A stretch of 64,000 bases of DNA, from contig NZ_JBMERP010000003.1 of the NCBI RefSeq assembly GCF_049310925.1, positions 1-64,000 of the forward strand, in the 5' to 3' direction. Positions 42,465 through 51,020 of the stretch are shown here, in pieces; the stretch's first letter is position 1, and each line of letters begins with the position of its first letter. The notes under the pieces are model-generated. The model was not told the DNA's origin. It saw only the letters and a list, made by a program, of their open reading frames with translations, and did not search any database. The translations under genes were made by a program, and so were the position numbers. This stretch comes from Virgibacillus_F sp049310925. Its GTDB lineage: Bacteria > Bacillota > Bacilli > Bacillales > Amphibacillaceae.

Positions 42465-43679
42465 TTGAAGAAATTATCAGTTACACTGACTACTATAGTG
42501 GTAGTTGGTTTAGGAAGCCTTTTCGTCAATAACCCAGTCCAGGCTGATACCATAAATACGAAATCAGAAATACATAGTGAAAAAGCAGAAATAAAAGCTA
42601 ATCTATCAAAAGCTGAGAGCGAACTGGCGGATGTTATGATAGAACTAGATGAACTGGATAAAAAAATTGAGGAAGTAGAAAAATCCTTAAAAGAAAATCA
42701 AGAGAAAATGAATGAGATTGAAAATAAGATAGAAGATAAGCAAGCGGAAGTAACTGCACTAGAAGCTGAAATTGAAAAATTGGAAGCTGAAATTAAAGCT
42801 CGGTTTGAGATATTGCAGGACCGTATGGTTTCCTACCAAAAAACTGGTGGAAATATTGGGTACATGGACGTAATTTTTGGATCTAGTAGTTTTGGAGAAT
42901 TCATTAGTCGTGTAACAGCAGTCAACAAGATTACTAGCTCCGATGCTAAATTAATGGAAGAACAGCAAAAGGCACAGGATTTAGTAAAGGAAAAACAAGC
43001 TGACATTGAAAAGAATCTCGCAGATTTAAATGACATGAAAGATGAACTTAAAGGTGTTAAAGACACCATTTTAAAACAAAAAAAAGAAGCCGAAGCTGAA
43101 AAAGAAAAACTTGAAGGCAAAAAACAAGATTTACAAAAAGTAAAAGAAAATTTAGAAATAAAAGACCAAAGAATGGATGCTTTAGAAGCTGAAATCAGCG
43201 AAAGAATTGCACTAAGCTACATGGAACAGCAGAGTTCAGATGAAAATAATAATTTGGAAACACTAGGTAAGAAAGAAACGCAGGATACTAACCAAACAGT
43301 ATCACGGGGATCTGGTAATCTACAATGGCCAACTATAGGCGGTTATGTATCTAGTAATGTAGGAATGCGTTGGGGCCGTATGCATAAGGGAATGGATATT
43401 GCGAGACCGAGCAACCGAGCTATCCTAGCAGTTGATAATGGCGTAGTTGTAGAAGCGAGAAGTTCTGCCGGATTTGGTAACAAAATTGTAATTGATCACC
43501 AGAATGGAATGAAATCGATTTATGCACATCTCTCTTCTATCCAGGTTCAACCAGGACAAAGAGTTGGACGTGGAAGTAAAATAGGTATTATGGGTTCAAC
43601 AGGAAATTCAACAGGCGTTCATTTACACCTTGAAATTTACGTAAATGGAGCATTAAAAAGACCATCCGATTATTTTTAA
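42465..43679 (+). CDS. secreted M23 murein hydrolase with coiled-coil domain (EnvC-like)
   Basis: This 404-residue exported protein begins with a signal peptide (KKLSVTLTTIVVVGLGSLFVN, cleavage about NPVQA-DT). A long coiled coil (about 35-265, Glu/Lys-rich heptads, with the embedded FGSSSFGEFISRVTAVNKI segment typical of CwlO/PcsB-type proteins) follows. A C-terminal M23 domain (about 295-404) has HKGMDIA (zinc His/Asp), GFGNKIVIDHQNG, YAHLSS and HLHLE. It probably trims peptidoglycan during elongation or division under FtsEX-like control. The start is TTG after a modest GGGGAA site. An M23 domain replaces the NlpC/P60 domain of B. subtilis CwlO. Confidence 0.92.
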   Translation: MKKLSVTLTTIVVVGLGSLFVNNPVQADTINTKSEIHSEKAEIKANLSKAESELADVMIELDELDKKIEEVEKSLKENQEKMNEIENKIEDKQAEVTALEAEIEKLEAEIKARFEILQDRMVSYQKTGGNIGYMDVIFGSSSFGEFISRVTAVNKITSSDAKLMEEQQKAQDLVKEKQADIEKNLADLNDMKDELKGVKDTILKQKKEAEAEKEKLEGKKQDLQKVKENLEIKDQRMDALEAEISERIALSYMEQQSSDENNNLETLGKKETQDTNQTVSRGSGNLQWPTIGGYVSSNVGMRWGRMHKGMDIARPSNRAILAVDNGVVVEARSSAGFGNKIVIDHQNGMKSIYAHLSSIQVQPGQRVGRGSKIGIMGSTGNSTGVHLHLEIYVNGALKRPSDYF

Positions 43680-43702
43680 ATGATTTATGAGCTTATACGG
43701 GG

Positions 43703-43742
43703 AACTCTGAAAAATAGATTCTATTTTTCAGAGTTTTTTTGT
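43703..43742 (+). terminator. intrinsic terminator after the M23 gene
   Basis: AACTCTGAAAAATAG (43703-43717) pairs with CTATTTTTCAGAGTT (43721-43735), followed by TTTTT. Confidence 0.9.
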
Positions 43743-43763
43743 ATGGCATTTGAAAAAAAGTTT

Positions 43764-44130
43764 AATTGACAAAATCTATAAATTGCGACGTAACCTACCG
43801 TTACGGAAATAAACTCGCGCACCTTAGGGAGGCTGGTGAGCCCCCTCGCGCTACGTACTACGCGGTCGCACCGATGTCTTTCCTCCCGCAGAAGTCTTCG
43901 TGTATTTCCTTCGCTGGCATAGCGCATAAAAACGACCATCATAATAAATACAAATAGCTTTATACTGATTGATTGAAGCGTAGGACAGTCGACTCCTGCG
44001 GGAACAGCGCGAGTCCGAAGACCCCGGAAGAAGCGTTCTTTGCTTCTGAGGAGACTGAGGCCGTGCCCGCGGAAAGCGACTGCCCGGAGCGGAAATCAGT
44101 GCAGTAGCAACGTCGCACTTTACATCAACT
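43764..44130 (+). repeat. modular TIR element, copy C (different left module)
   Basis: The left end has AATTGACAAAATCTATAAATTGCGACGTAA and the right end AACGTCGCACTTTACATCAAC. The left module is unlike copies A, B and D: CCGTTACGGAAATAAACTCGC ... GTGTATTTCCTTCGC. The right module is the familiar CTCCTGCGGGAACAGCGCG ... GTGCCCGCGG with outer stem GGACAGTCGACT/CGACTGCCC. Open frames inside are translations of the repeat. Confidence 0.8.
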
Positions 44131-44410
44131 AGGAAGCTTTGCGTAAGTATAACCTTACACACTAGAACTTCTATGAATGCTTTGAAGATAGTGTTTGGGC
44201 TGGTCAAGCCTTATTTTATTTGTTAAAAATCCCCTAGTAGTGTACCGTTGAAAAGGTTAACTCTACCAAACTCTTAAAATTGATTTTTTCACTGGTGAGC
44301 TCTGATATTATAAAGACGAATTATGCAGTGTAATCTTGGCTTTTTCAAACATATTAAGGTGAAGCATTACTTGTCATCTATTTTTCAGGGTTTAAAAAGT
44401 GGAAAAAGAG

Positions 44411-44449
44411 GAAACGATATATATGTTAATCTCACATATATATTGTTTC
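44411..44449 (+). promoter_or_regulatory. 16-bp inverted repeat upstream of the BCCT transporter
   Basis: GAAACGATATATATGT (44411-44426) pairs with ACATATATATTGTTTC (44434-44449) across 7 nt, about 60 bp before the transporter start. No T-run follows, so it is more likely an operator or leader structure than a terminator. The rest of the 44131-44510 gap shows no gene I can support. Confidence 0.5.
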
Positions 44450-44510
44450 GAAGTGCGCACTCACTCATTTATTTATTGCAAAAAATCATAGGCGAAAGAA
44501 AGGACTAATA

Positions 44511-46010
44511 ATGGAAAAACATACATATAAAAATCCTGTATTCTTCATTTCAGTAACAATTGTAGCATTCTTGGTAATCTTCGGTGCATTTTTGCCTGTA
44601 AAATTTGGGAATGTAGCAACAAAACTACTTAAATTAACTACTTATAACTTTGGTTGGTTTTTTCTGTTATCAGTATTCATATTTGTTTTATTTTTAATTG
44701 GAATCTCTATTACCAAATATGGAAAAGTCCGACTTGGTCCTGCAGACTCCAGACCGGAATACCCATTTTTCACCTGGATCGGCATGCTTTTCTCAGCAGG
44801 GTTTGGTGCTGGTTTAGTATTCTGGGGAGTAGCAGAGCCAATGAGTCACTTCTTTGCTACACCGTTTGCAAACGTAGACGGTCAGACCGAAGAAGCTGCA
44901 AGAATAGCAATGGGATATGCCTTTTTTCATTGGGGTGTAAGCCAATGGTCTGTCTTCGCAATTGTCGGGCTGGTTATAGCCTTTTTGCAATTTAAAAAAG
45001 GTAAAAAAGGATTAATATCAAATTCTATCAAACCTGTCATAGGAAAAAATAAAGGTATCGCTATAACGATTGATTCCTTAGCTGTAATAGCAACTGTTAT
45101 GGGCGTGGCAACCTCATTGGGACTAGGTATCCTACAAATGAATGGTGGATTAAAAACAGTATTCGGTGTCCCTGACTCCTTGTGGATACAAATAGCAATT
45201 GCTGGAGTCATGTTATTAACATATTTACTATCCTCTAGTACAGGATTGAATAAAGGCATTAAATGGCTAAGTAACCTGAACTTAGGTCTTTGCTTATTAC
45301 TTTTACTATTCGTATTTTTCACAGGTCCTACAGTATTTATATTAAATACATTTGTACTGGGTCTAGGGGATTATTTTACAAACTTTATTCAGTATAGCTT
45401 ACGTTTGTCACCATATACCGGTGATACTTGGGTACGTGATTGGACAATTTTCTATTGGGCATGGGCAATTGCTTGGTCGCCTTTTGTTGGCGCATTCGTA
45501 GCGCGTGTTTCAAAGGGAAGAACGATTAGAGAATTTGTCTTTGGTGTCCTAATCGTGCCACCTGTAATTGCTTGTTTATGGATCGCAGCATTTGGGGGCA
45601 CTGCATTATTCAGTGACTTGAATAATGGAACGCAAATTGCAGAAGCAGTTAACAATGATCTAGCTGTTGCTTTATTTCAAACATTTGGCAGTCTACCGTT
45701 AACCAACATTATGTCGATACTGGCAATATTTTTGATTTTCACTTTCTTAGTGACATCAGCCGATTCAGCAACATATATTTTAGGGAGCATGACATCAAAG
45801 GGTAGTTTAAATCCTGGAATTGGTGTGAAGATAATATGGGGCACTTTAATCACTGCTATTGCAGTAGTGTTACTGGTAGCTAAAGGACTAGAAGCATTAC
45901 AAACCGCTTCACTCGTTTCAGCATTACCTTTTACCATTATATTGCTGTTAATGTTAGTATCATTTCTGAAGATGCTGAAGAAGGAAAAAATACCAACTAA
46001 AAATGATTAA
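44511..46010 (+). CDS. BCCT family betaine/choline/carnitine transporter (OpuD-like)
   Basis: This is a 499-residue, 12-helix sodium-coupled transporter that imports compatible solutes such as glycine betaine. Family segments are RLGPADSRPEYPFFTWIGMLFSAGFGAGLVFWGVAEPMSHF (the sodium and glycine-rich region), the helix-8 aromatic box WTIFYWAWAIAWSPFVGAFVARVSKGRTIREF, and VTSADSATYILGSM near the end. OpuD of B. subtilis is the closest well-known relative by length and order of motifs. It stands alone, with a conspicuous inverted repeat upstream that could mediate osmotic control. Confidence 0.93.
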   Translation: MEKHTYKNPVFFISVTIVAFLVIFGAFLPVKFGNVATKLLKLTTYNFGWFFLLSVFIFVLFLIGISITKYGKVRLGPADSRPEYPFFTWIGMLFSAGFGAGLVFWGVAEPMSHFFATPFANVDGQTEEAARIAMGYAFFHWGVSQWSVFAIVGLVIAFLQFKKGKKGLISNSIKPVIGKNKGIAITIDSLAVIATVMGVATSLGLGILQMNGGLKTVFGVPDSLWIQIAIAGVMLLTYLLSSSTGLNKGIKWLSNLNLGLCLLLLLFVFFTGPTVFILNTFVLGLGDYFTNFIQYSLRLSPYTGDTWVRDWTIFYWAWAIAWSPFVGAFVARVSKGRTIREFVFGVLIVPPVIACLWIAAFGGTALFSDLNNGTQIAEAVNNDLAVALFQTFGSLPLTNIMSILAIFLIFTFLVTSADSATYILGSMTSKGSLNPGIGVKIIWGTLITAIAVVLLVAKGLEALQTASLVSALPFTIILLLMLVSFLKMLKKEKIPTKND

Positions 46011-46012
46011 AT

Positions 46013-46051
46013 CAAAGCGTAGTTAAAGCCTTTTCCTTTAACTGCGCTTTG
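46013..46051. terminator. terminator between the BCCT and YitT genes
   Basis: CAAAGCG-AGTTAAAG pairs with CTTTAACT-CGCTTTG with one central mismatch. It lies between convergent genes. Confidence 0.75.
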
Positions 46052-46624
46052 TCAGTTTTCATCACTAAGTGAAGTGACTGCGGAAGTGGTGATTCCAATC
46101 ACGACAATCATAATGGCTGAAAAGAAAATATGCGCCTGGGGCATGAGTAACCAGCCCAAAAGTATTACAAATATATCCATGAAAAAAATGAGTATCCCCA
46201 CATTAATAGCTGTCATTTTTGAAATCATCAACGCTAATAAATCCGTACCACCTGCGCTAGATTTAGCTTTTAGCATCATTCCAATACCTAACCCTATAAG
46301 TGTACCGCCACTAAGTGCAGAAGTTAGGATTGGAAAAGAGGAAACATGAGATAATGGATGGAACAAGTCAATAAAGAAAGAGCTGATTAATAAACCATGT
46401 ATACCATTGTAGAAGTAGCTTCTGACATATTTCCAGGCAAATAAATATACAGGCAGACTTAAAAGTATAATTGTTAAACCGGGTTTTAAGTCGAAGGTGT
46501 ATTTTGCTATTAATCCAATTCCTATTATCCCTCCATCAAGCAAGTGGTTGGGTATGACAAAGAGGTTTATACCTAATGCAATGAACAAGCTTCCAATTAG
46601 AATTACTATCATCTTTTTAATCAT
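46052..46624 (-). CDS. YitT family membrane protein
   Basis: This 190-residue protein has five hydrophobic segments. The opening GSLFIALGINLFVIPNHLLDGGIIGIGLIAKY and the GGT(L/D) motifs (GGTLIGLGIGMMLKAKSSAGGTDLLALMISK) are typical of the N-terminal membrane half of YitT/DUF161 proteins. The C-terminal DUF2179 domain of full-length members is absent, so this is the short form. Function is unknown. Confidence 0.85.
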   Translation of the reverse strand: MIKKMIVILIGSLFIALGINLFVIPNHLLDGGIIGIGLIAKYTFDLKPGLTIILLSLPVYLFAWKYVRSYFYNGIHGLLISSFFIDLFHPLSHVSSFPILTSALSGGTLIGLGIGMMLKAKSSAGGTDLLALMISKMTAINVGILIFFMDIFVILLGWLLMPQAHIFFSAIMIVVIGITTSAVTSLSDEN

Positions 46625-46821
46625 ATATACGCCACCCTTGTCCCAATACTGTATATGTATGCATGATAGGTGAGTATATATACTTATGTTAGACTTGAGA
46701 TTGAGTTTAGCTTATAATTTATATAAAAGATGTCATTTAATAACATACATAAATGAATTTGTGTAATTATTGCCCCAAAAAATGATTGCTTCACATTTAA
46801 TCAATTCAGGAGGTGAAATCC

Positions 46822-46854
46822 TTGTATTTCAAGTACAAGGATGCTAATTGGTAA
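46822..46854 (+). CDS. possible 10-residue leader peptide before the CNNM gene
   Basis: A consensus GGAGGTGA lies 5 nt before TTG 46822. The frame encodes MYFKYKDANW and ends at TAA 46852-46854, overlapping the TTG start of the next gene. A hairpin CTTGTA/TACAAG (46821-46839) covers its first codons. Translating it could open the weak AAGGA site of the main gene. Coding status is speculative. Confidence 0.35.
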   Translation: MYFKYKDANW

Positions 46855-48131
46855 TAGTAAACTTACTCATGGTTGTCATATTGATTGTTTTGACAGCTTT
46901 CTTTGTGGCAACAGAATTCGCAATAATAAGGGTGCGAGCTACACGTTTAGATAACTTAATAGCTGAAGGAAATAAAAGTGCGGTATCTGCAAAAAAACTT
47001 GTAGATAACTTAGACGCATATTTATCAGCGTGTCAATTGGGAATAACAGTTACTGCATTAGGGCTAGGCTGGTTAGGAGAGCCAACTGTAAAACACTTAT
47101 TGGATCCAATTTTTATTAATTGGGGTGTCAATGAGGGGACGTCTGAAATACTATCTTTTATAATTGCTTTTTCTGTTATTACATTCCTACATGTAGTTCT
47201 GGGTGAGTTAGCACCGAAAACAATTGCAATTCAAAAGGCCGAAAAAATCACATTGCTCTTAGCCCGACCATTAATATTCTTTTATAAACTGATGTATCCA
47301 TTCATATGGCTGTTAAATGGTTCAGCACGGATTTTTATTCGCATGTTTGGATTTAATCCTGTGAATGAACACGAAGTTGCACATTCTGAGGAAGAACTTA
47401 GACTTATTCTTTCTCAAAGCTATAAAAGTGGTGAAATAAACCAGGCTGAAATGAGATATGTTACAAATATCTTTGAATTCGATGATCGAGTCGCAAGAGA
47501 GATTATGATACCGCGAACGGAAATGATTTGTTTTTTTGCAGAAGATAGCTTTGAAGAAAATCTTGATGTAATAAAAGAAGGACAGTTTACCCGCTATCCA
47601 GTGGCAGATGAAGATAAAGATCATATTATTGGATTGGTAAATATTAAAGAAATATTCACAGGACATATCACAAAGGGAAAAGAAACTTTAGAGGATTATA
47701 TCCGTCCGATTCTGCATATTACGGAGGCTACACCGATTAAACAAGTGTTAATAAAAATGCAGAAAGAGCGTATTCATATGGCAATTGTTATTGATGAATA
47801 TGGTGGCACTGCAGGATTGTTAACAGTAGAAGATATCTTAGAAGAAATTGTTGGTGATATCCGTGATGAGTTTGACACGAATGAAAAGCCAATGATTGAG
47901 AAAATAAATGAAACTACAACATTGGTAGACGGTAAGGTCCTTTTAGATGAAATAAATGAGCTATTTGGCATTGACTTGGAAGATGATGAAGTAGATACCA
48001 TTGGCGGATGGATAATTACACATAATATGGACGCTGTAAAAGGGAGTAGTATTGATTTTGAAAATCATCAATTTATTGTCGAAGAAATTGATGGGTATCA
48101 AATAAAGAAAATAAAAGTAATAAAAGCTTAG
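46848..48131 (+). CDS. CNNM/CorC family transporter with CBS domains
   Basis: This is a 427-residue protein. The membrane DUF21 domain has AFFVATEFAIIRVRATRLDNL and LSACQLGITVTALGLGWLGEP, followed by VLGELAPKTIAIQKAE. A CBS pair (about 205-330, with MIPRTEMICF and VIDEYGGTAGLLTVEDILEEIVGDIRDEFD) and a C-terminal CorC/HlyC domain ending in GYQIKKIKVI follow. Relatives such as MpfA/YhdP export magnesium in Bacillus; older annotation calls them hemolysins. The start is TTG with a weak AAGGA site, overlapping a short leader frame. It may matter more here because corA is broken. Confidence 0.9.
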   Translation: MVIVNLLMVVILIVLTAFFVATEFAIIRVRATRLDNLIAEGNKSAVSAKKLVDNLDAYLSACQLGITVTALGLGWLGEPTVKHLLDPIFINWGVNEGTSEILSFIIAFSVITFLHVVLGELAPKTIAIQKAEKITLLLARPLIFFYKLMYPFIWLLNGSARIFIRMFGFNPVNEHEVAHSEEELRLILSQSYKSGEINQAEMRYVTNIFEFDDRVAREIMIPRTEMICFFAEDSFEENLDVIKEGQFTRYPVADEDKDHIIGLVNIKEIFTGHITKGKETLEDYIRPILHITEATPIKQVLIKMQKERIHMAIVIDEYGGTAGLLTVEDILEEIVGDIRDEFDTNEKPMIEKINETTTLVDGKVLLDEINELFGIDLEDDEVDTIGGWIITHNMDAVKGSSIDFENHQFIVEEIDGYQIKKIKVIKA

Positions 48132-48160
48132 GGACATACTTGGAATATAAACGAAGGTAT

Positions 48161-48206
48161 AAAGTCCGGGGGGGTATCTATTTAGATATCGTTTCGGACT
48201 TTTACT
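48161..48206 (+). terminator. intrinsic terminator after the CNNM gene
   Basis: AAAGTCCG (48161-48168) pairs with CGGACTTT (48195-48202), with an inner GTATCT/AGATAT stem; TTACTTTT follows. Confidence 0.75.
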
Positions 48207-48219
48207 TTTAGGGAGTGCA

Positions 48220-48561
48220 ATGGCTTTGAAAAATGAATGGAACATAGTATTTGTAGCAGGTTTATTTGAAATTGGATGGGTTGTTGGATTAAAGCACGCG
48301 GACAGCTTGTTGGGTTGGATTGGTACTGTTATATCGATTTATGTTAGCATGCAACTCTTAATTATTGCTTCAAAAAAGTTACCAGTGGGGACAACCTATG
48401 CGGTTTTCACAGGAATTGGGACAGCTGGAACAGTAATTTTGGACATTGTAATGTTCGATGAGCCATTTAGCCTGTTAAAAATTAGTTTAATTATAGTGCT
48501 GCTTGGCGGTGTAATGGGATTAAAAACTGTATCCTTTGAAGAAAAGGGGGGAAAGGAATAA
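48220..48561 (+). CDS. SMR family efflux protein, subunit 1
   Basis: This is a 113-residue, four-helix small multidrug resistance protein. The membrane Glu sits in FVAGLFEIGWVVGLKHAD, and helix 3 carries GTTYAVFTGIGTAGTVILD. It is the first of two adjacent SMR genes that overlap by 1 nt (TAATG), the arrangement of obligate heterodimers such as YkkCD. Paired SMRs may export guanidinium-type cations or drugs; no guanidine riboswitch is evident upstream. Confidence 0.9.
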   Translation: MALKNEWNIVFVAGLFEIGWVVGLKHADSLLGWIGTVISIYVSMQLLIIASKKLPVGTTYAVFTGIGTAGTVILDIVMFDEPFSLLKISLIIVLLGGVMGLKTVSFEEKGGKE

Positions 48562-48875
48562 TGGCTTGGTTGTTTTTGGCTATTGCTGGTGTTGGTGAAG
48601 TTATTGGTGTAATTGGAATAAATAAGATTAATAATAATAAAAGCTGGCAATCCTTTGCCCTTTTATTTGGAGGATTCAGCGGCAGTTTCCTGTTTTTAAC
48701 ACTCGCAATGGAAACGATTCAAATGAGTACTGCCTATGCAGTTTGGACAGGAATTGGAACGGTTGGAAGCGTATTAATAGGGATGTTTTTATATAAAGAG
48801 TCAAAGGACTGGCGCAGGTTGGTTTTCATAGGTATGATCTTGGTTGCAGCTGTTGGGCTTAAATTGATTAGTTAA
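48561..48875 (+). CDS. SMR family efflux protein, subunit 2
   Basis: This 104-residue SMR partner has the membrane Glu in LAIAGVGEVIGVIGINK and the helix-3 motif MSTAYAVWTGIGTVGSVLIG. It overlaps the stop of subunit 1, behind AAGGGGGGAAAGGAA, so the two are coupled and likely form an antiparallel heterodimer. Confidence 0.9.
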   Translation: MAWLFLAIAGVGEVIGVIGINKINNNKSWQSFALLFGGFSGSFLFLTLAMETIQMSTAYAVWTGIGTVGSVLIGMFLYKESKDWRRLVFIGMILVAAVGLKLIS

Positions 48876-48943
48876 TTGATGTTTACTAACTTAAAAATTC
48901 GGTAATACAAGTAATGACATTATTTGTAAAGGAGTTTGATACT

Positions 48944-49747
48944 GTGGATTTCTCAAAACAAATAAATCATTTGGAAAAGGTAAACAAAGATAATTCGAGT
49001 AAAGTTTTTTCGATGTATTTAAATACCGACCCATCAGATCCTGAACAACAAGGTGGTAAATGGAAAATTCATTTGAAAAAAGGATTGAAAAACTTTGAGA
49101 GTTATTTAACAAAAGATGATAACCAACAAGAACTGCGGGACTTTCAAACTGTTAAAGAAAAAGTACGCAATTTTGTAGTAGAAAATGAACAAAATTTTCG
49201 TAAAGGGATCATTTTATTTGCCACTGCTGATGATGAAGTATGGTTTGCGGAACGCGTTCAAATGAGGGTTAAGACTGAATTTTTCTGGGAGAATGAACCG
49301 ATTACTGACCAACTTAAACAATTACACGAAAATTTCCCGAAGTCCGGAATCATACTGGTACAGCAGGATAGAATTAAGCTTGTGGATGCAGAATTGGGAG
49401 AAATTAATGATACTGATAACTATGCGTTAGATATTGAGACAGATAATTGGAGACAAATGACCGGTCCACATAAAGCGGATTCCTCTATGGGGAGTGGAGG
49501 TAAAAGCACCCAAAAGGATAATTTTAACGCCCGATTTGAGGCAAACAAACATAGGTGGTATAAGAGTATAGCACCAACTGTAGACAAAAAAGCTAAGGAA
49601 CATCAGTGGGAGAAAATCTTCATTGTAGGTAATAAGGATGTAGCGAGTGAAATTGAAACAAACATGAATAAGTCTGCAGATCGTATTATTCAGAAAAATT
49701 TGTTGGATCATGATGAATCGAAAGTTCTTGAGGAAATATTTGCGTAA
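48944..49747 (+). CDS. VLRF1-type release-factor-like protein (eRF1/aRF1 fold)
   Basis: This 267-residue protein reads SSKVFSMYLNTDPSDPEQQGGKWKIHLKKGLKNFESY, then KGIILFATADDEVWFAERVQM and FPKSGIILVQQDRIKLVDAELGEIND. I recall this pattern as the bacterial VLRF1 family related to eukaryotic/archaeal release factor 1. Proteins of this superfamily release nascent chains from stalled ribosomes. The classical GGQ is not evident: the central loop contains GSGGKSTQKDNF instead, so release activity is unproven. I chose the GTG at 48944 behind AAAGGAG over an ATG ten codons upstream with no site. Confidence 0.7.
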   Translation: MDFSKQINHLEKVNKDNSSKVFSMYLNTDPSDPEQQGGKWKIHLKKGLKNFESYLTKDDNQQELRDFQTVKEKVRNFVVENEQNFRKGIILFATADDEVWFAERVQMRVKTEFFWENEPITDQLKQLHENFPKSGIILVQQDRIKLVDAELGEINDTDNYALDIETDNWRQMTGPHKADSSMGSGGKSTQKDNFNARFEANKHRWYKSIAPTVDKKAKEHQWEKIFIVGNKDVASEIETNMNKSADRIIQKNLLDHDESKVLEEIFA

Positions 49748-49753
49748 ACGTTT

Positions 49754-49782
49754 AGAGCTGAATGAAAATTCAGCTCTATTTT
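49754..49782 (+). terminator. intrinsic terminator after the VLRF1 gene
   Basis: AGAGCTGAAT (49754-49763) pairs with ATTCAGCTCT (49768-49777), followed by ATTTTT. Confidence 0.9.
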
Positions 49783-49804
49783 TAAATTTCACTGTTTTGT
49801 AAAA

Positions 49805-50261
49805 GATTGTTGTTTTTGATACATAAAATGTATAAACTGCGACATAACTGCTGTGTTGACTTCCTACCACCTTTGCTAAATTGATGCTGATCCAGCGCTG
49901 CTGAAAAACACTCGCTTTCCGTGGGGAACGCTTCAGCCTCCTCGGAGCAAAACCCGCTCACTGCGGGGTCTTCAGACTGTTCTTTTCCCACTGGAGTCTC
50001 GCATTTTACCGCAGCTTCAGATAGCTTTATTCTCAAGGGAGAAGGGGTTCCGTGAAAATATAGGACTTAGACGCCGTTACGGCAGAATACGAAGACTCCT
50101 ACGGGAACAGCACGAGTCCGAAGACCCCGGAAGAAGCGTTCTTTGCTTCTGAGGAGACTGAGGCCGTGCCCGTGGAAAGCGAAGTATTCTGCCGGAACGG
50201 CGGCGTCGAAAGAATTTTCACTATGTCGCAGTTCATATCAACTGCGAAGATTAAAAACAAA
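49805..50261 (+). repeat. modular TIR element, copy D
   Basis: The left end GATTGTTGTTTTTGATACA is followed by TGTATAAACTGCGACATAA. The right end has CTATGTCGCAGTTCATATCAAC. It shares both modules with copy B (CGCTGCTGAAAAACACTCGC ... CCGCAGC; GGCAGAATACGAAGACTCC ... GTATTCTGCC). It fills nearly the whole gap between the VLRF1 gene and the convergent crcB genes. Confidence 0.85.
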
Positions 50262-50280
50262 ATATCTTATTAAAAGTGCC

Positions 50281-50625
50281 TTAAATTTCATATAGTATGA
50301 AATAAACAAATAGAAATGATACAGATAATGAGCATAAAACATATGTAATTGCTTTCAAGTATTTTTTATCTAAAACTAATTGCAGAGTCTCATTTCCAAA
50401 TGTAGAAAAGGTTGTGAATGCTCCACTAAAACCCACACCAAGAAATATCCACGTCCAATCTGCAAGTATATTTGTTAAATGCAATCGAAACAAAACTGCT
50501 AAAAAAATAGAGCCAGTAATATTAGCAATCCAGGTCCCAATCAGATTTTTATTGAATTTGATGGAAATGTAAAATCGAAGTATACTACCTAAAAATCCCC
50601 CAAGCGAGACTAGTATTATAGTCAT
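50281..50625 (-). CDS. crcB: fluoride channel subunit FluC/CrcB 2
   Basis: This is a 114-residue, four-helix membrane protein. Family marks are GGFLGSILRFYIS, GTWIANITGSIFLAVLF (the Asn) and the re-entrant GFSGAFTTFSTFGNE with the pore-lining Phe residues. FluC channels export fluoride as dual-topology dimers; Bacillaceae often encode two homologues side by side. It overlaps the upstream crcB by 4 nt and ends the zinc operon. Confidence 0.93.
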   Translation of the reverse strand: MTIILVSLGGFLGSILRFYISIKFNKNLIGTWIANITGSIFLAVLFRLHLTNILADWTWIFLGVGFSGAFTTFSTFGNETLQLVLDKKYLKAITYVLCSLSVSFLFVYFILYEI

Positions 50626-51020
50626 GAATCAACACACCTTCTATTTGCTACCCAAAAACCCGTGTAACAAAAAAGTAACCCACCTACAATACTAAGAAAA
50701 ACGTATCCCAGGGCGAGTACGATAGTTGAGTTGTACAAGTTCACAGTTTCTACCATGAATGTTGAAAACGTTGTAAAAGAACCAATGACACCCGTGGTAA
50801 TTGCTGCGAAAAGGTGAGGAGCAATTTTTTCTTTTATAGCAGGTTGTCCTAGTATAAAGCTTAATAAGAAACATCCGATAAGATTTGCTGTTAAAGTCCC
50901 ATATGGAAAGCCAATTTCAACTGGCGTAAGAGATGAAATACCATAACGGCCCACAGCACCAACCATGCCACCAAATCCTACTGCTAGATAAATGCTTCTG
51001 GATTGAGAATCTATTTTCAT
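50622..51020 (-). CDS. crcB: fluoride channel subunit FluC/CrcB 1
   Basis: This 132-residue partner has GGMVGAVGRYGISSL, YGTLTANLIGCFLLSF and the pore segment TGVIGSFTTFSTFMVETVNL. Its ATG overlaps the zur stop as ATGA, so it is translated as part of the zinc operon. No fluoride riboswitch can fit ahead of it. Confidence 0.93.
   Translation of the reverse strand: MKIDSQSRSIYLAVGFGGMVGAVGRYGISSLTPVEIGFPYGTLTANLIGCFLLSFILGQPAIKEKIAPHLFAAITTGVIGSFTTFSTFMVETVNLYNSTIVLALGYVFLSIVGGLLFCYTGFWVANRRCVDS

Noticed and set aside
44323..44508. 61-residue frame before the BCCT gene
   Set aside because: It crosses the 16-bp inverted repeat and has no ribosome binding site; composition is unlike a real protein.
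48132..48219. Guanidine riboswitch before the SMR pair
   Set aside because: The 88-bp gap is filled by the terminator of the preceding gene; no ACGR-loop hairpin pair or ykkC core is visible.
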